From CAZDBS01 sp964503775 (lineage in GTDB: Bacteria; Patescibacteriota; Saccharimonadia; Saccharimonadales; CAZDBS01): a stretch of DNA of 64,000 nt. Positions 7,950-14,992 of this stretch are shown in pieces. Positions within the stretch are counted from its first letter, which is position 1; each line of letters opens with the position of its first letter. The stretch covers positions 1 through 64,000 of the forward strand of contig CAZDBS010000001.1 in assembly GCA_964503775.1 (NCBI GenBank), read 5' to 3'. The notes under the pieces were generated by a model. That model was given only the letters and a program-made list of their open reading frames with translations, did no database searches and had not been told where the DNA came from. The translations under genes and the position numbers were made by a program.

Positions 7950-9188
7950 ATGCGAGCCAGACAGTTCTTCAAGATACTTATCCACAAGTCCCAGAGAGTC
8001 GCAATTGTGATAAGTACGACGATTTTTCTACTGGTAAATACCACTCAAGCGATCGCAATAACAACAAATCCTGCCCCCTCAGCCAAAATATCATTCACAT
8101 TTGACGACGGACTGGCCAGTGCTCTCACCAAAGCCGCCCCTGCCCTTGCCGCCTACGGCATGAAAGGTACCGAGTATATAACGACCAGTTTCATCGGCCA
8201 ACCAGGCTATATGACATGGGACCAAGCCCGAAGTTTGCGGGACAACTATGGCTGGGAGATCGGTTCTCACTCGGTAACTCATCCCTTGATGACTGAGATT
8301 AGTGATGCTCAGAAGGAGTTAGAAGTGTCCCAGAGCAAGACAATTCTTGAAGCTCAGGGTTTTCAACCTAAAAGTTTTGCGACTCCTTATGGAGATTATG
8401 ACAACGCCGTTATCGCCGCCGCTGCCCGATACTACAGTTCGCACCGTCCGTTCTGGGACCAAAATCAAAACACCTGGCCGTATAACGACCACCTGCTCTA
8501 TGTTCGGCAGGTACAGACGGGTGTGAGCGTTAATACGGTCAAGCGCTATATCGACCAAGCGAAGAAAAACAAATCTTGGCTCATCCTGGTCTTTCACGAC
8601 ATCAAGGACGTGGCAAGCAAAGATCCTGAGGACTACGAGTACAGCACCAACAACCTCAAACAAATTGCGGCGTACGCCAAGACAGTGAATATCCCATCAG
8701 TCAATATCTCCGATGCGCTCGTCACAAGTGATGCCAATCTCATGCCAAACAGCACTTTTGACTTAGGTGTCACCGGTGGATGGACAACTGATGCGCCGAC
8801 ACTAATCAAACTTAATTCGGCTACCAAAGGCAGTTATCCAAGTCCGTTGAACTCCTTAGAGCTCAATACTACTACCAAGAATGTCCATTTGTTCTCGCCC
8901 AAGATAAGCGTCGTTCCCACGAGTACCTATTTGTTCAAGACTTTCCTGAACGTCGAGAAAATCAGTAGCGGAGAAGTTGGCTACTACCTTGATGAATACG
9001 ACACAAACGGCAATTGGGTATCGGGCCAGTACAAAAAAGCCGAGAGGACGGCTTTTGTCGAAAACATAAACTTCACCTACAAGCCCACTTCTACAAAAGT
9101 TGCCAGAGTAAGCCTACAGATAATTGTAGCCGCCAATTCAGGTATCAAAGCGTATGTCGACAACGTCCAACTGTTCCACTTAAACTAA
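7950..9188 (+). CDS. Secreted polysaccharide deacetylase (NodB/CE4) with C-terminal carbohydrate-binding-like domain
   Basis: The 412-residue protein starts with a signal peptide (about residues 1-34, ending near AIA). The NodB homology domain (about 45-255) shows motif 1 FTFDDG, motif 2 SHSVTH, motif 3 ATPYGDY, and the late LVFHDI histidine; these supply the metal-binding D-H-H and catalytic residues. Such enzymes remove acetyl groups from N-acetylglucosamine polymers, peptidoglycan or xylan. Residues about 265-412 form a beta-sandwich of CBM4/9-like character (NSTFDLGVTGGWTTD ... YVDNVQLF). It is paralogous to the dockerin-bearing deacetylase at 11713 but lacks the dockerin. CAGGAGTC precedes the ATG at 7950. 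Confidence 0.9.
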   Translation: MRARQFFKILIHKSQRVAIVISTTIFLLVNTTQAIAITTNPAPSAKISFTFDDGLASALTKAAPALAAYGMKGTEYITTSFIGQPGYMTWDQARSLRDNYGWEIGSHSVTHPLMTEISDAQKELEVSQSKTILEAQGFQPKSFATPYGDYDNAVIAAAARYYSSHRPFWDQNQNTWPYNDHLLYVRQVQTGVSVNTVKRYIDQAKKNKSWLILVFHDIKDVASKDPEDYEYSTNNLKQIAAYAKTVNIPSVNISDALVTSDANLMPNSTFDLGVTGGWTTDAPTLIKLNSATKGSYPSPLNSLELNTTTKNVHLFSPKISVVPTSTYLFKTFLNVEKISSGEVGYYLDEYDTNGNWVSGQYKKAERTAFVENINFTYKPTSTKVARVSLQIIVAANSGIKAYVDNVQLFHLN

Positions 9189-9197
9189 CCCCAAAAA

Positions 9198-9372
9198 GTC
9201 TAGACCGTCACACTTTAGGTTAGTTTCGGTGCGCCACTGAAGCACGAAACGAGCCGTACAATAGAAGTACGGTGAAGTGAGTACTGGAAGTGGTAAGCCG
9301 AAAATAACCAAAGAAGCCGGCAGTGCTACTTGCTTGGCAAGTAGACAGGCTGGCTGGTGTGACGGTCTAGAC
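9198..9372 (+). ncRNA. Branched structured RNA candidate closed by a 16-bp inverted repeat
   Basis: GTCTAGACCGTCACAC (9198-9213) is perfectly complementary to 9357-9372. Inside are a 12-bp stem with one mismatch (9218-9229 with 9298-9309), CCACT/AGTGG within it (9234-9238 with 9289-9293), a CCGTAC/GTACGG hairpin (9254-9259 with 9267-9272), and a third arm AGCCGGC/GCTGGCT (9315-9321 with 9349-9355) capped by CTACTTGC/GCAAGTAG. Together these make a three-way junction. Two possible G-U pairs work only if the plus strand is transcribed. On the minus strand, however, the outer stem is followed by T5, as in a terminator, and the GT2 stop codon lies in that stem. It could be a small RNA, a 3'-UTR structure of the deacetylase, or an elaborate bidirectional terminator. 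Confidence 0.55.
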
Positions 9373-10647
9373 CTTGGTACCAATTCTTTCGGGTGATATC
9401 CAGGTCCCCTGGACCTTAATACGACCCAGGATACCTTTGAGATTTTTGATACAGCGGAAAATTGCTATAACTTGGATCATAGTCATGATGTAGAAAATTC
9501 CGTACATAGCTGGGGCTAGGAGTGTCATTTTTATACGACTTTTCAAAGTCAGATGCTCGTCTCCCCAAACGGTAAACAACAGATAGAATGTCAGAGTAAT
9601 ACTCGCACCGAGGAATAGACTCAGGTTGCGGTAGTAGATTGATGCCCAGGTCAGATAGACAAAGAGTAGCGGCTCGACAACTAGCATTAGTTCGCTCCAC
9701 ATGGCGATCGGGAGTCGGAGCCAGACAAGCATCTTGGAATATTTCGGATCGCTGTTAAAAATCAGCTGACGGTTTTTGGCAACAGCCTGGAGATTACCAA
9801 ATTTCCATCGATAGCGTTGATTAAGCAGACTTTTGAACGACATGACCGGTTCGGTGGTGACGATGACGTCAGAGGCATACACCAGGCGGTTGTCTTTGTT
9901 ACCCAGCCCGGCAATAGACAGACTTACGTCGATGTCTTCGGTTTTCATCGTTTGGTCAAAACCACCCACTGTTTTTAGAAGTGAGTAGCGATATGTGGCG
10001 CCGGCACCACCGATGATGTACTCACTGTTGGCCAGGGTGTAGAACTTCTTGGACCTGAAACTACTCATATATTCAAATCGTTGCAACAGCCCCAAAACTG
10101 TCGGCAACTCAAGCAAACGAACATTTGCAGCAAGTGCAGCAACTTTCGGATCAAGATTAAAATGCTGAACGACATTTTCGAGAGCATTGACGTCCAGTAT
10201 GCAGTCGGCATCGAGAGTCATAACCAGCTCACCTTTGGCGTATTTATGAAGAGCGAAGTTTAAATTAGAACCCTTACCGTGCTTTTGACGTTTAATCAAG
10301 CGGATGTTGACCCCGGGGTGTTCTTTGATGAATTTTCGAACCAGAGAAACGGTCTTGTCTTTAGACGCGTCATCGATGACGATTATTTCGAAATTCTTGT
10401 ACGAGGAGTCTAGGATACTCAATAGGGTTCGTTCGATGACCAACTCTTCATTGTAGGCCGGAACTAAGACAGAGATCAGTGGTTTATGTCGGAAAGCTAA
10501 ACCATAGGGATGATCGCGCTTTAATTTCTCACGACGCACTAATTCAAAGTCATACAGTGATGCACCGATCAGCGACATAGCCGCAAAAAACAGCGACGTA
10601 AACACCGTACAGTAGAATAAAAACCACAAAATTTCTGTAATATTCAT
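9367..10647 (-). CDS. Processive family-2 glycosyltransferase (membrane glycan synthase)
   Basis: The 426-residue protein has one N-terminal transmembrane segment, a GT-A domain (about residues 50-290), and three to four C-terminal membrane segments. This is the layout of NodC, PgaC and hyaluronan-synthase type enzymes that polymerise and export beta-linked glycans. Motifs seen are VIDDASKDKT, the DAD of MTLDADCIL, KTEDIDVSLSI and the QRYRW box (NQRYRWKFGN). It starts 1 base after the sortase gene ends and is probably the last gene of the LPNTG peptide-sortase-GT2 operon. Two nearby polysaccharide deacetylases fit a synthase plus deacetylase pairing for an N-acetylglucosamine polymer, but the polymer is not proven. 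Confidence 0.9.
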   Translation of the reverse strand: MNITEILWFLFYCTVFTSLFFAAMSLIGASLYDFELVRREKLKRDHPYGLAFRHKPLISVLVPAYNEELVIERTLLSILDSSYKNFEIIVIDDASKDKTVSLVRKFIKEHPGVNIRLIKRQKHGKGSNLNFALHKYAKGELVMTLDADCILDVNALENVVQHFNLDPKVAALAANVRLLELPTVLGLLQRFEYMSSFRSKKFYTLANSEYIIGGAGATYRYSLLKTVGGFDQTMKTEDIDVSLSIAGLGNKDNRLVYASDVIVTTEPVMSFKSLLNQRYRWKFGNLQAVAKNRQLIFNSDPKYSKMLVWLRLPIAMWSELMLVVEPLLFVYLTWASIYYRNLSLFLGASITLTFYLLFTVWGDEHLTLKSRIKMTLLAPAMYGIFYIMTMIQVIAIFRCIKNLKGILGRIKVQGTWISPERIGTKV

Positions 10648-10648
10648 C

Positions 10649-11311
10649 TTAGATCCTCACCTTTACGAACTTAAAAGTAAACAATCGACGATTTTGATCC
10701 CAGGCACCAGAGCAGGTTTGGACAACTAGTTTTGGCGCTCCGACTTCTTGGAGAACATCAACATCAGTTGGTTTCACGTCATGGGCACCGGTGAAGACGT
10801 AGTAGAAAACTGCACCGGTATTGGTACGAATCATGACTAGTTCACCGCCCCGCAGGTTATACAATTTACTAAAGACAGCTCGAGTATTGTGTCCATAGAT
10901 AAAAGTCGTTCCCTCTCGATTATTGGCCAGTGCCGTAACCGTAGCGTAGTAAGCCGAGGAGGGACCCAGCGTCCAGCTCTTGTTGACTTCATTGTAGTAG
11001 CCCTCAGATATCGGAACGCTCATATTGAGAGAGGAGATAATGATTTCAACCGGTTTACCACTGACAAATTTGGTTACCGGCACGTCCGCTGCAGCTGTCT
11101 TAACAGAAGCAGAGGGTCTAGCAGTCGAAGTCTCGGCCACCACTTGCTTGTCAGCAGCCTCTATTACCTCTGTTGGTACTACTATCGGTGCTTCAGCGGC
11201 ACCCTCCGGCCTTACAAACAAAATCGTGGCTACAATAGCAGCCACGATCGACACGATCCCCAAAGTCATGTGAACTGCCGTGAAGGTAAGTTCTGACCTT
11301 GGTGAGCGCAT
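10649..11311 (-). CDS. Sortase (transpeptidase)
   Basis: The product of 220 residues has an N-terminal transmembrane anchor (about residues 10-36), a spacer, and a sortase barrel. Catalytic residues visible are His in FIYGHNTRAVF, Cys in LVVQTCSG (the TLxTC-type signature) and Arg in NRRLFTFKF. Sortases cleave LPxTG-type signals and join proteins to surface acceptors. I chose the ATG at 11311 over an upstream start at 11398, because GCGGGGAAT precedes it at good spacing and the longer form would overlap the LPNTG gene. The gene just upstream encodes a minimal LPNTG protein, a likely substrate. Sortase class (D/E-like) is uncertain. Confidence 0.9.
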   Translation of the reverse strand: MRSPRSELTFTAVHMTLGIVSIVAAIVATILFVRPEGAAEAPIVVPTEVIEAADKQVVAETSTARPSASVKTAAADVPVTKFVSGKPVEIIISSLNMSVPISEGYYNEVNKSWTLGPSSAYYATVTALANNREGTTFIYGHNTRAVFSKLYNLRGGELVMIRTNTGAVFYYVFTGAHDVKPTDVDVLQEVGAPKLVVQTCSGAWDQNRRLFTFKFVKVRI

Positions 11312-11327
11312 AACGTCTATTCCCCGC

Positions 11328-11510
11328 TTATTTAGTGCGAAGAGAATGACGGTAGAGGGCGACACCGAGCTGTAATACAACAGCTGTGACACCAACAACG
11401 ATTGCTACAACAGCGATCGTGCTGAGAATCGTGCGACTCCCTGTGTTTGGTAATACTGCGATTCCTGCAGCGGTTGATGTACCGCCTAGGACAACACCTC
11501 GTCCGTACAT
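11328..11510 (-). CDS. Miniature LPNTG sortase-substrate protein
   Basis: This 60-residue protein is little more than a sorting signal: a glycine-rich N-terminus (MYGRGVVLGGTSTAAG), LPNTG at about residues 21-25, a hydrophobic segment (ILSTIAVVAIVVGVTAVVL) and a basic tail (YRHSLRTK). AAAGGAGAG precedes the ATG. It lies 16 bases upstream of the sortase gene in the same orientation, so it is probably the cognate substrate. With only about 20 residues left outside after cleavage, it might be a linker, a pilus-like subunit or a capping peptide rather than a conventional surface protein. Confidence 0.75.
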   Translation of the reverse strand: MYGRGVVLGGTSTAAGIAVLPNTGSRTILSTIAVVAIVVGVTAVVLQLGVALYRHSLRTK

Positions 11511-11712
11511 ACGTCTCTCCTTTGAATCATTAGATTTATAGATGTACGAGCGAATATTACCCTATATATGCGTATTTGTAAAGAGTATTTTATTACATGC
11601 TTATGCTTACCAAACAGCTTATCTTTATAATACTCTTGTAATTTGCACCATATTCTTGTAAAATCAGCATCAAATTGAAAAATTTAACTGATGTTAAGGA
11701 GCAGTGTAGATT

Positions 11713-13158
11713 ATGAAGAAACTTAAATTCAAAGGTTTTCGTCTAGCGTTGGCTGGCTTACTACTTTTGGGAAGCATAGTCTCAAGCGTGCCAAAAGCCA
11801 CCGCAGCAACACTAACACCAACCGCTCAGGTTTCGTTTACTTTTGACGATGCCTTAGCGAGCACCTACACAAAAGCAGCACCTACACTTGCTAAATACGG
11901 TCAAACCGGAACAGTTTATGTCACGACCGGTTGTGTTGGCAGTGTCGGCACATGCCCAGCGGACCCTCAATCAACATATATGACTTGGGACCAGGTCAGC
12001 GCCCTGAAAACAACTTACAACTGGGAAATCGGTGCACACACCGTGTCTCACCCTCAACTCGCTACTGATGGCTTGACGACAGCCCAGATTGTCAGCGAAC
12101 TGAGTGATAGTAAAAATGATCTGACCGCCCATGGTTTCAATGCGCAGGCCTTCGCCAGCCCATACGGGGATTACAACCCAACAGGTAACCCAGTTCTAGC
12201 CGAGATAGCCAAGCTCTACAGTTCACACCGTGGTTTTGCCGATACTGGTTACAACTCCTTCCCAAACAATGACTATCTACTGAGAGATCAACAGGTTCAG
12301 GCCGGAGTTACTGTAGCAACAGTCAAAGGTTATATCGACCAAGCTATCGCCAGTAAGACATGGTTGGTTCTCACCTTCCATGATATTCAAGATACGCCGA
12401 ACACCGACCCCGAGGAGTACGAATATGCTACTGCGGATCTCGACGCTATTGCCGCCTATGTCAAAAGCAAAAATCTACGAGTGGTCAATGTTAGCGACGG
12501 TTTGGCAACGAGTGCAACTAACATGCTAACCAACTCATCTTTCGACAACGGCTTAGCTGATGGTTGGACAACCGACAATGCCACGAGCGTCAAACTCAAC
12601 ACTGCCAACAACGGCAGCTACCCAAGTCCCAAAAACTCGATTGAGTTAAACTCATCCACAACCAACGTTCATTTATTCTCCCCAACCGTTGATGTCGATT
12701 CTGCCCAAACCTACGTTGTTAAAAGTTTTCTCAATGTTCTCAAGCACGCTAGTGGTGAAGTCGCGTATTACGTGGACGAATATGATCTGAACGGAGTGTG
12801 GTTACAAACTCAGTATAAGAAAAGTGAGCCTACGGCTTTCGTCGAGACTATCAATTTCGAATACAAGCCTACCTCAGCAACTGTCAAAAAAGCTCGCGTA
12901 CAGGTTGTAGTGACGGCTAACTCTGGCATCCAAGCCTTTGTAGACAATTTCCAGATGTTCTCCGAATCAGGTACAACTCCTCCTGTAGCCCAGACACCAG
13001 GCGATGTAAATGGTGATAAGATCGTGAACGCCCTCGATCTCAGTATCCTGCTGACCAACTGGTCTAAGACAGCTACCCGTGCCCAGGGTGATCTCAGTGG
13101 TGATGGTGTAGCAAACGCCCTCGATCTGTCGATATTACTAACGAACTGGAGTAAATAA
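11713..13158 (+). CDS. Secreted polysaccharide deacetylase with C-terminal type I dockerin
   Basis: A 481-residue exported protein: signal peptide (about 1-32), NodB domain (about 40-265; FTFDDA, AHTVSH, ASPYGDY, LTFHDI), CBM-like beta-sandwich (about 270-415), and a dockerin of two calcium-loop repeats. The repeats are DVNGDKIVNALDLSILLTNW and DLSGDGVANALDLSILLTNW (about 430-481). Dockerins bind cohesins with high affinity in cellulosomes, and the next gene, 2 bases downstream, encodes a cohesin-like domain. Motif 1 has FDDA instead of the usual FDDG. AAGGAG lies 11 bases before the ATG, and TATAAT is present upstream near 11626. It is a paralog of the deacetylase at 7950, apparently a duplicate that gained or kept the dockerin. 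Confidence 0.9.
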   Translation: MKKLKFKGFRLALAGLLLLGSIVSSVPKATAATLTPTAQVSFTFDDALASTYTKAAPTLAKYGQTGTVYVTTGCVGSVGTCPADPQSTYMTWDQVSALKTTYNWEIGAHTVSHPQLATDGLTTAQIVSELSDSKNDLTAHGFNAQAFASPYGDYNPTGNPVLAEIAKLYSSHRGFADTGYNSFPNNDYLLRDQQVQAGVTVATVKGYIDQAIASKTWLVLTFHDIQDTPNTDPEEYEYATADLDAIAAYVKSKNLRVVNVSDGLATSATNMLTNSSFDNGLADGWTTDNATSVKLNTANNGSYPSPKNSIELNSSTTNVHLFSPTVDVDSAQTYVVKSFLNVLKHASGEVAYYVDEYDLNGVWLQTQYKKSEPTAFVETINFEYKPTSATVKKARVQVVVTANSGIQAFVDNFQMFSESGTTPPVAQTPGDVNGDKIVNALDLSILLTNWSKTATRAQGDLSGDGVANALDLSILLTNWSK

Positions 13159-13160
13159 TT

Positions 13161-14081
13161 ATGAATCGAATCAAATCTATCAGCCTTAGCCTTGCACTCG
13201 CTGCGGCGACAGTTTTCGGATATATGCCCACAAATGTCCAAGCCCTTGGTGCTGCCAGTTTATCTCTAACTGGAGCGGGTTCTCACCAAGTCAACAGCAC
13301 ATTCTCAGTCTCTGTCTACGAGAACAGTGGTGCCGATATGGTAAACGTTGTCCAGAGCGATATCGCATATGACGTTTCCAAATTGCAGTTCGTCAGTATC
13401 GACGCCAGCGGTAGCGCTTTTGGTATCGACGCCTACTCTGCTAACACCGGCAATGTCGTAACGATTACACGAGGCGTATCTGGTGGTGCGACCGTCACAG
13501 GTAGTAAGTTAGTAGCTTCTGTCATCTTTAAAGCTTTGGCCGGCAGTGGCTCTACAAGTATCAGCTTCCAACCAAGCTCGAAAATTTATCGATCAACCGA
13601 TAACACTGACATATGGAACCAAGTCACGACAGGTGCCTCGTATAGTTTCACCACCCCAGCTCCGACACCAACTCCTACGCCAACCCCGACCCCAACACCA
13701 AAGCCTGCCACTACACCAAAAGTTACCATGCAGTCTACACCCAGCACAGTAGCTTCTACTCCGACTCCAACTCCTACAAACACCCTAGGTGCTACGGAGC
13801 AACCGAAAGCAGAAACGACCACCACATCTACAACAGATTCAGAATATCACCCTGCTCAGGTAACCAATACCAGCAACGGAACCAAAGTCTGGGGCTTCAT
13901 GGCCGCATTTGCCGCTATTGCACTCGGTATCCTGGCAGTAAAACGGAACTTCGTACCAGCTAAATCAGCAGCCGTGGTCTACACTGCGCCAGAAGCTAAG
14001 GTCACAAAATCAAAATCTAGCGCTACCAAGAAGAAAACAGCCAGCAAGTCCACGACTGCTAAAAAGACTAAAAAGTCATAA
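13161..14081 (+). CDS. Membrane-anchored cohesin-domain surface protein
   Basis: The 306-residue protein has a signal peptide (about 1-29) and a cohesin-like beta-sandwich (about 30-165; SLTGAGSHQVNSTFSVSVYE, VQSDIAYDVSKLQFVSID, KLVASVIFKALAGSG). A Pro-Thr linker (about 168-225; repeated PTP) follows, then one transmembrane helix (WGFMAAFAAIALGILAV) and a lysine-rich cytoplasmic tail. There is no LPxTG, so anchoring is by membrane. The dockerin-bearing deacetylase ends 2 bases upstream, so the two are co-expressed and very likely bind each other: the cohesin would display the enzyme on the cell surface. The cohesin assignment rests on fold-like pattern and context and is less certain than the dockerin. 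Confidence 0.82.
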   Translation: MNRIKSISLSLALAAATVFGYMPTNVQALGAASLSLTGAGSHQVNSTFSVSVYENSGADMVNVVQSDIAYDVSKLQFVSIDASGSAFGIDAYSANTGNVVTITRGVSGGATVTGSKLVASVIFKALAGSGSTSISFQPSSKIYRSTDNTDIWNQVTTGASYSFTTPAPTPTPTPTPTPTPKPATTPKVTMQSTPSTVASTPTPTPTNTLGATEQPKAETTTTSTTDSEYHPAQVTNTSNGTKVWGFMAAFAAIALGILAVKRNFVPAKSAAVVYTAPEAKVTKSKSSATKKKTASKSTTAKKTKKS

Positions 14082-14107
14082 GCCTGACGAGGTTGCTACG
14101 TCGTGAA

Positions 14108-14133
14108 GGGAGGAGTTCTAGCTCCTCCCTTTT
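14108..14133 (+). terminator. Rho-independent terminator of the dockerin-cohesin operon
   Basis: GGGAGGAG-ttctag-CTCCTCCC followed by TTTT, 27 bases after the cohesin stop codon. Confidence 0.92.
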
Positions 14134-14137
14134 ATGA

Positions 14138-14143
14138 TATAAT
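14138..14143 (+). promoter_or_regulatory. -10 box of the tRNA-Gly/tRNA-Arg transcript
   Basis: A perfect TATAAT lies 22 bases before the tRNA-Gly 5' end, just after the upstream terminator. No convincing -35 box is visible. Confidence 0.55.
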
Positions 14144-14165
14144 TACCCCTGTTCTAAAGATTAAT

Positions 14166-14240
14166 GCGGGTGTCGTACAACGGCTAGTATATGAGTTTTC
14201 CAAACTCAGGACGAGGGTTCGATTCCCTCCACCCGCACCA
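14166..14240 (+). tRNA. tRNA-Gly(UCC)
   Basis: Acceptor GCGGGTG/CACCCGC, anticodon arm TGAGT-TTTCCAA-ACTCA giving UCC (reads GGA), T-arm GAGGG-TTCGATT-CCCTC, discriminator A and encoded CCA. It is followed after 1 base by tRNA-Arg, so both are probably cut from one transcript. Confidence 0.95.
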
Positions 14241-14241
14241 T

Positions 14242-14318
14242 GCCCTCGTAGCTCAGTTGGATAGAGCAGGAGACTTCTAAGCTCAAGGTCGCAGGTTCGA
14301 TCCCTGCCGAGGGTACCA
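14242..14318 (+). tRNA. tRNA-Arg(UCU) with mismatched anticodon stem
   Basis: Acceptor GCCCTCG/CGAGGGT (G1-U72 wobble), D-arm GCTC/GAGC, anticodon loop CTTCTAA giving UCU (reads AGA), T-arm GCAGG-TTCGATC-CCTGC, discriminator A, encoded CCA. The anticodon stem GGAGA/GCTCA has only three Watson-Crick pairs: 27-43 is G-A and 31-39 is A-G. The same A31-G39 mismatch recurs in the CAU tRNA at 63642. Confidence 0.9.
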
Positions 14319-14400
14319 AATTGAATTTGATTGTGATGATGCTCACAGCAAGTTTGCTTGCTTTGTAGGAGTATACTAGAGGTGTAAACAGGAGAGATTT

Positions 14401-14823
14401 ATGAACAGCGATGATCAAGGCAAGAAACCATATGTGGTCAATATCGAGGACCTGACGAAAGCCAATACAAACTTCCGTACTGCCCAGTGGACTGGTCAAT
14501 ATTTTCAGATGACTCTCATGTCTATACCGGTAGGCGGAGAAGTCGGGTTAGAGGTCCACCCTGACACTGATCAGTTCTTGCGACTCGAGCAAGGTAAGGC
14601 CAAGGTGCTCATGGGACTATCCCAGGATAACTTGGATCAAACATTTGAAGCTGAAGATGATTTTGCAATCTTCGTTCCTGCTGGCACATGGCACAACATC
14701 ATCAATGATGGCGACGAAGATCTGAAATTGTATTCCATCTACGCCCCGCCACACCACCCGTTCGGCACCGTTCACGCGACATACGCCGACGCCCAAGCTG
14801 CCGAAACGGCCGAAGAGCACTAA
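14401..14823 (+). CDS. Single-domain cupin protein
   Basis: The 140-residue protein is one cupin beta-barrel (about residues 35-120). Motif 1 region reads VGGEVGLEVHPDTDQFLRLEQGKAKV and is split here as GLEVHPDTDQFLRLEQG; motif 2 is FVPAGTWHNIIN. Putative metal ligands are the motif 1 histidine and acidic residue and the motif 2 histidine. It resembles mannose-6-phosphate-isomerase-like small cupins often annotated only as cupin 2 domain proteins. The acidic Ala/Glu-rich tail is probably disordered. ACAGGAGAG precedes the ATG, and TATACT lies about 30 bases upstream. The substrate is unknown. Confidence 0.85.
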   Translation: MNSDDQGKKPYVVNIEDLTKANTNFRTAQWTGQYFQMTLMSIPVGGEVGLEVHPDTDQFLRLEQGKAKVLMGLSQDNLDQTFEAEDDFAIFVPAGTWHNIINDGDEDLKLYSIYAPPHHPFGTVHATYADAQAAETAEEH

Positions 14824-14836
14824 GATTCGGGTCTGA

Positions 14837-14865
14837 TTGCTTTATCCACTGAGTTCAAGTATAAT
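14837..14865 (+). promoter_or_regulatory. Sigma-70-type promoter of tRNA-His
   Basis: TTGCTT (14837-14842), 17-base spacer, TATAAT (14860-14865), ending 13 bases before the tRNA. Confidence 0.75.
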
Positions 14866-14878
14866 CACCCCCGTTAAT

Positions 14879-14956
14879 GGCGGGCGTAGCTCAGTTGGTT
14901 AGAGCGCCAGTTTGTGGTACTGGATGTCGTGGGTTCGACCCCCATCGCTCGCCCCA
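14879..14956 (+). tRNA. tRNA-His(GUG)
   Basis: Encoded G-1 at 14879 faces discriminator C73, the histidine identity element. Acceptor GCGGGCG/CGCTCGC, anticodon arm CCAGT-TTGTGGT-ACTGG giving GUG, T-arm GTGGG-TTCGACC-CCCAT, encoded CCA. Confidence 0.96.
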
Positions 14957-14992
14957 CACAAGGACCCGGGCTTTGTCCGGGTTTTTGTGTGG
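14954..14992 (+). terminator. Trailer hairpin pairing with the CCA end of tRNA-His
   Basis: CCACACAA (starting at the tRNA CCA) pairs with TTGTGTGG (14985-14992). The inner stem is ACCCGG/CCGGGT followed by T5. It has the same layout as the trailer hairpins behind both tRNA-Lys genes. Confidence 0.75.

Noticed and set aside
9251..9275. Group II intron domain V-like hairpin (GAGCCGTAC...GTACGGTGA)
   Set aside because: The lower stem resembles domain V, but the two-base bulge and upper helix are missing, and there is no intron-encoded protein.
12810..13241. 143-residue minus-strand frame across the dockerin-cohesin junction
   Set aside because: Antisense shadow; the plus-strand genes have signal peptides, domains and a ribosome site.
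13650..13800. Repeat array or CRISPR-like pattern in the cohesin gene
   Set aside because: The repetition encodes a Pro-Thr linker; no spacers, and no CRISPR array or cas gene was seen in the window.
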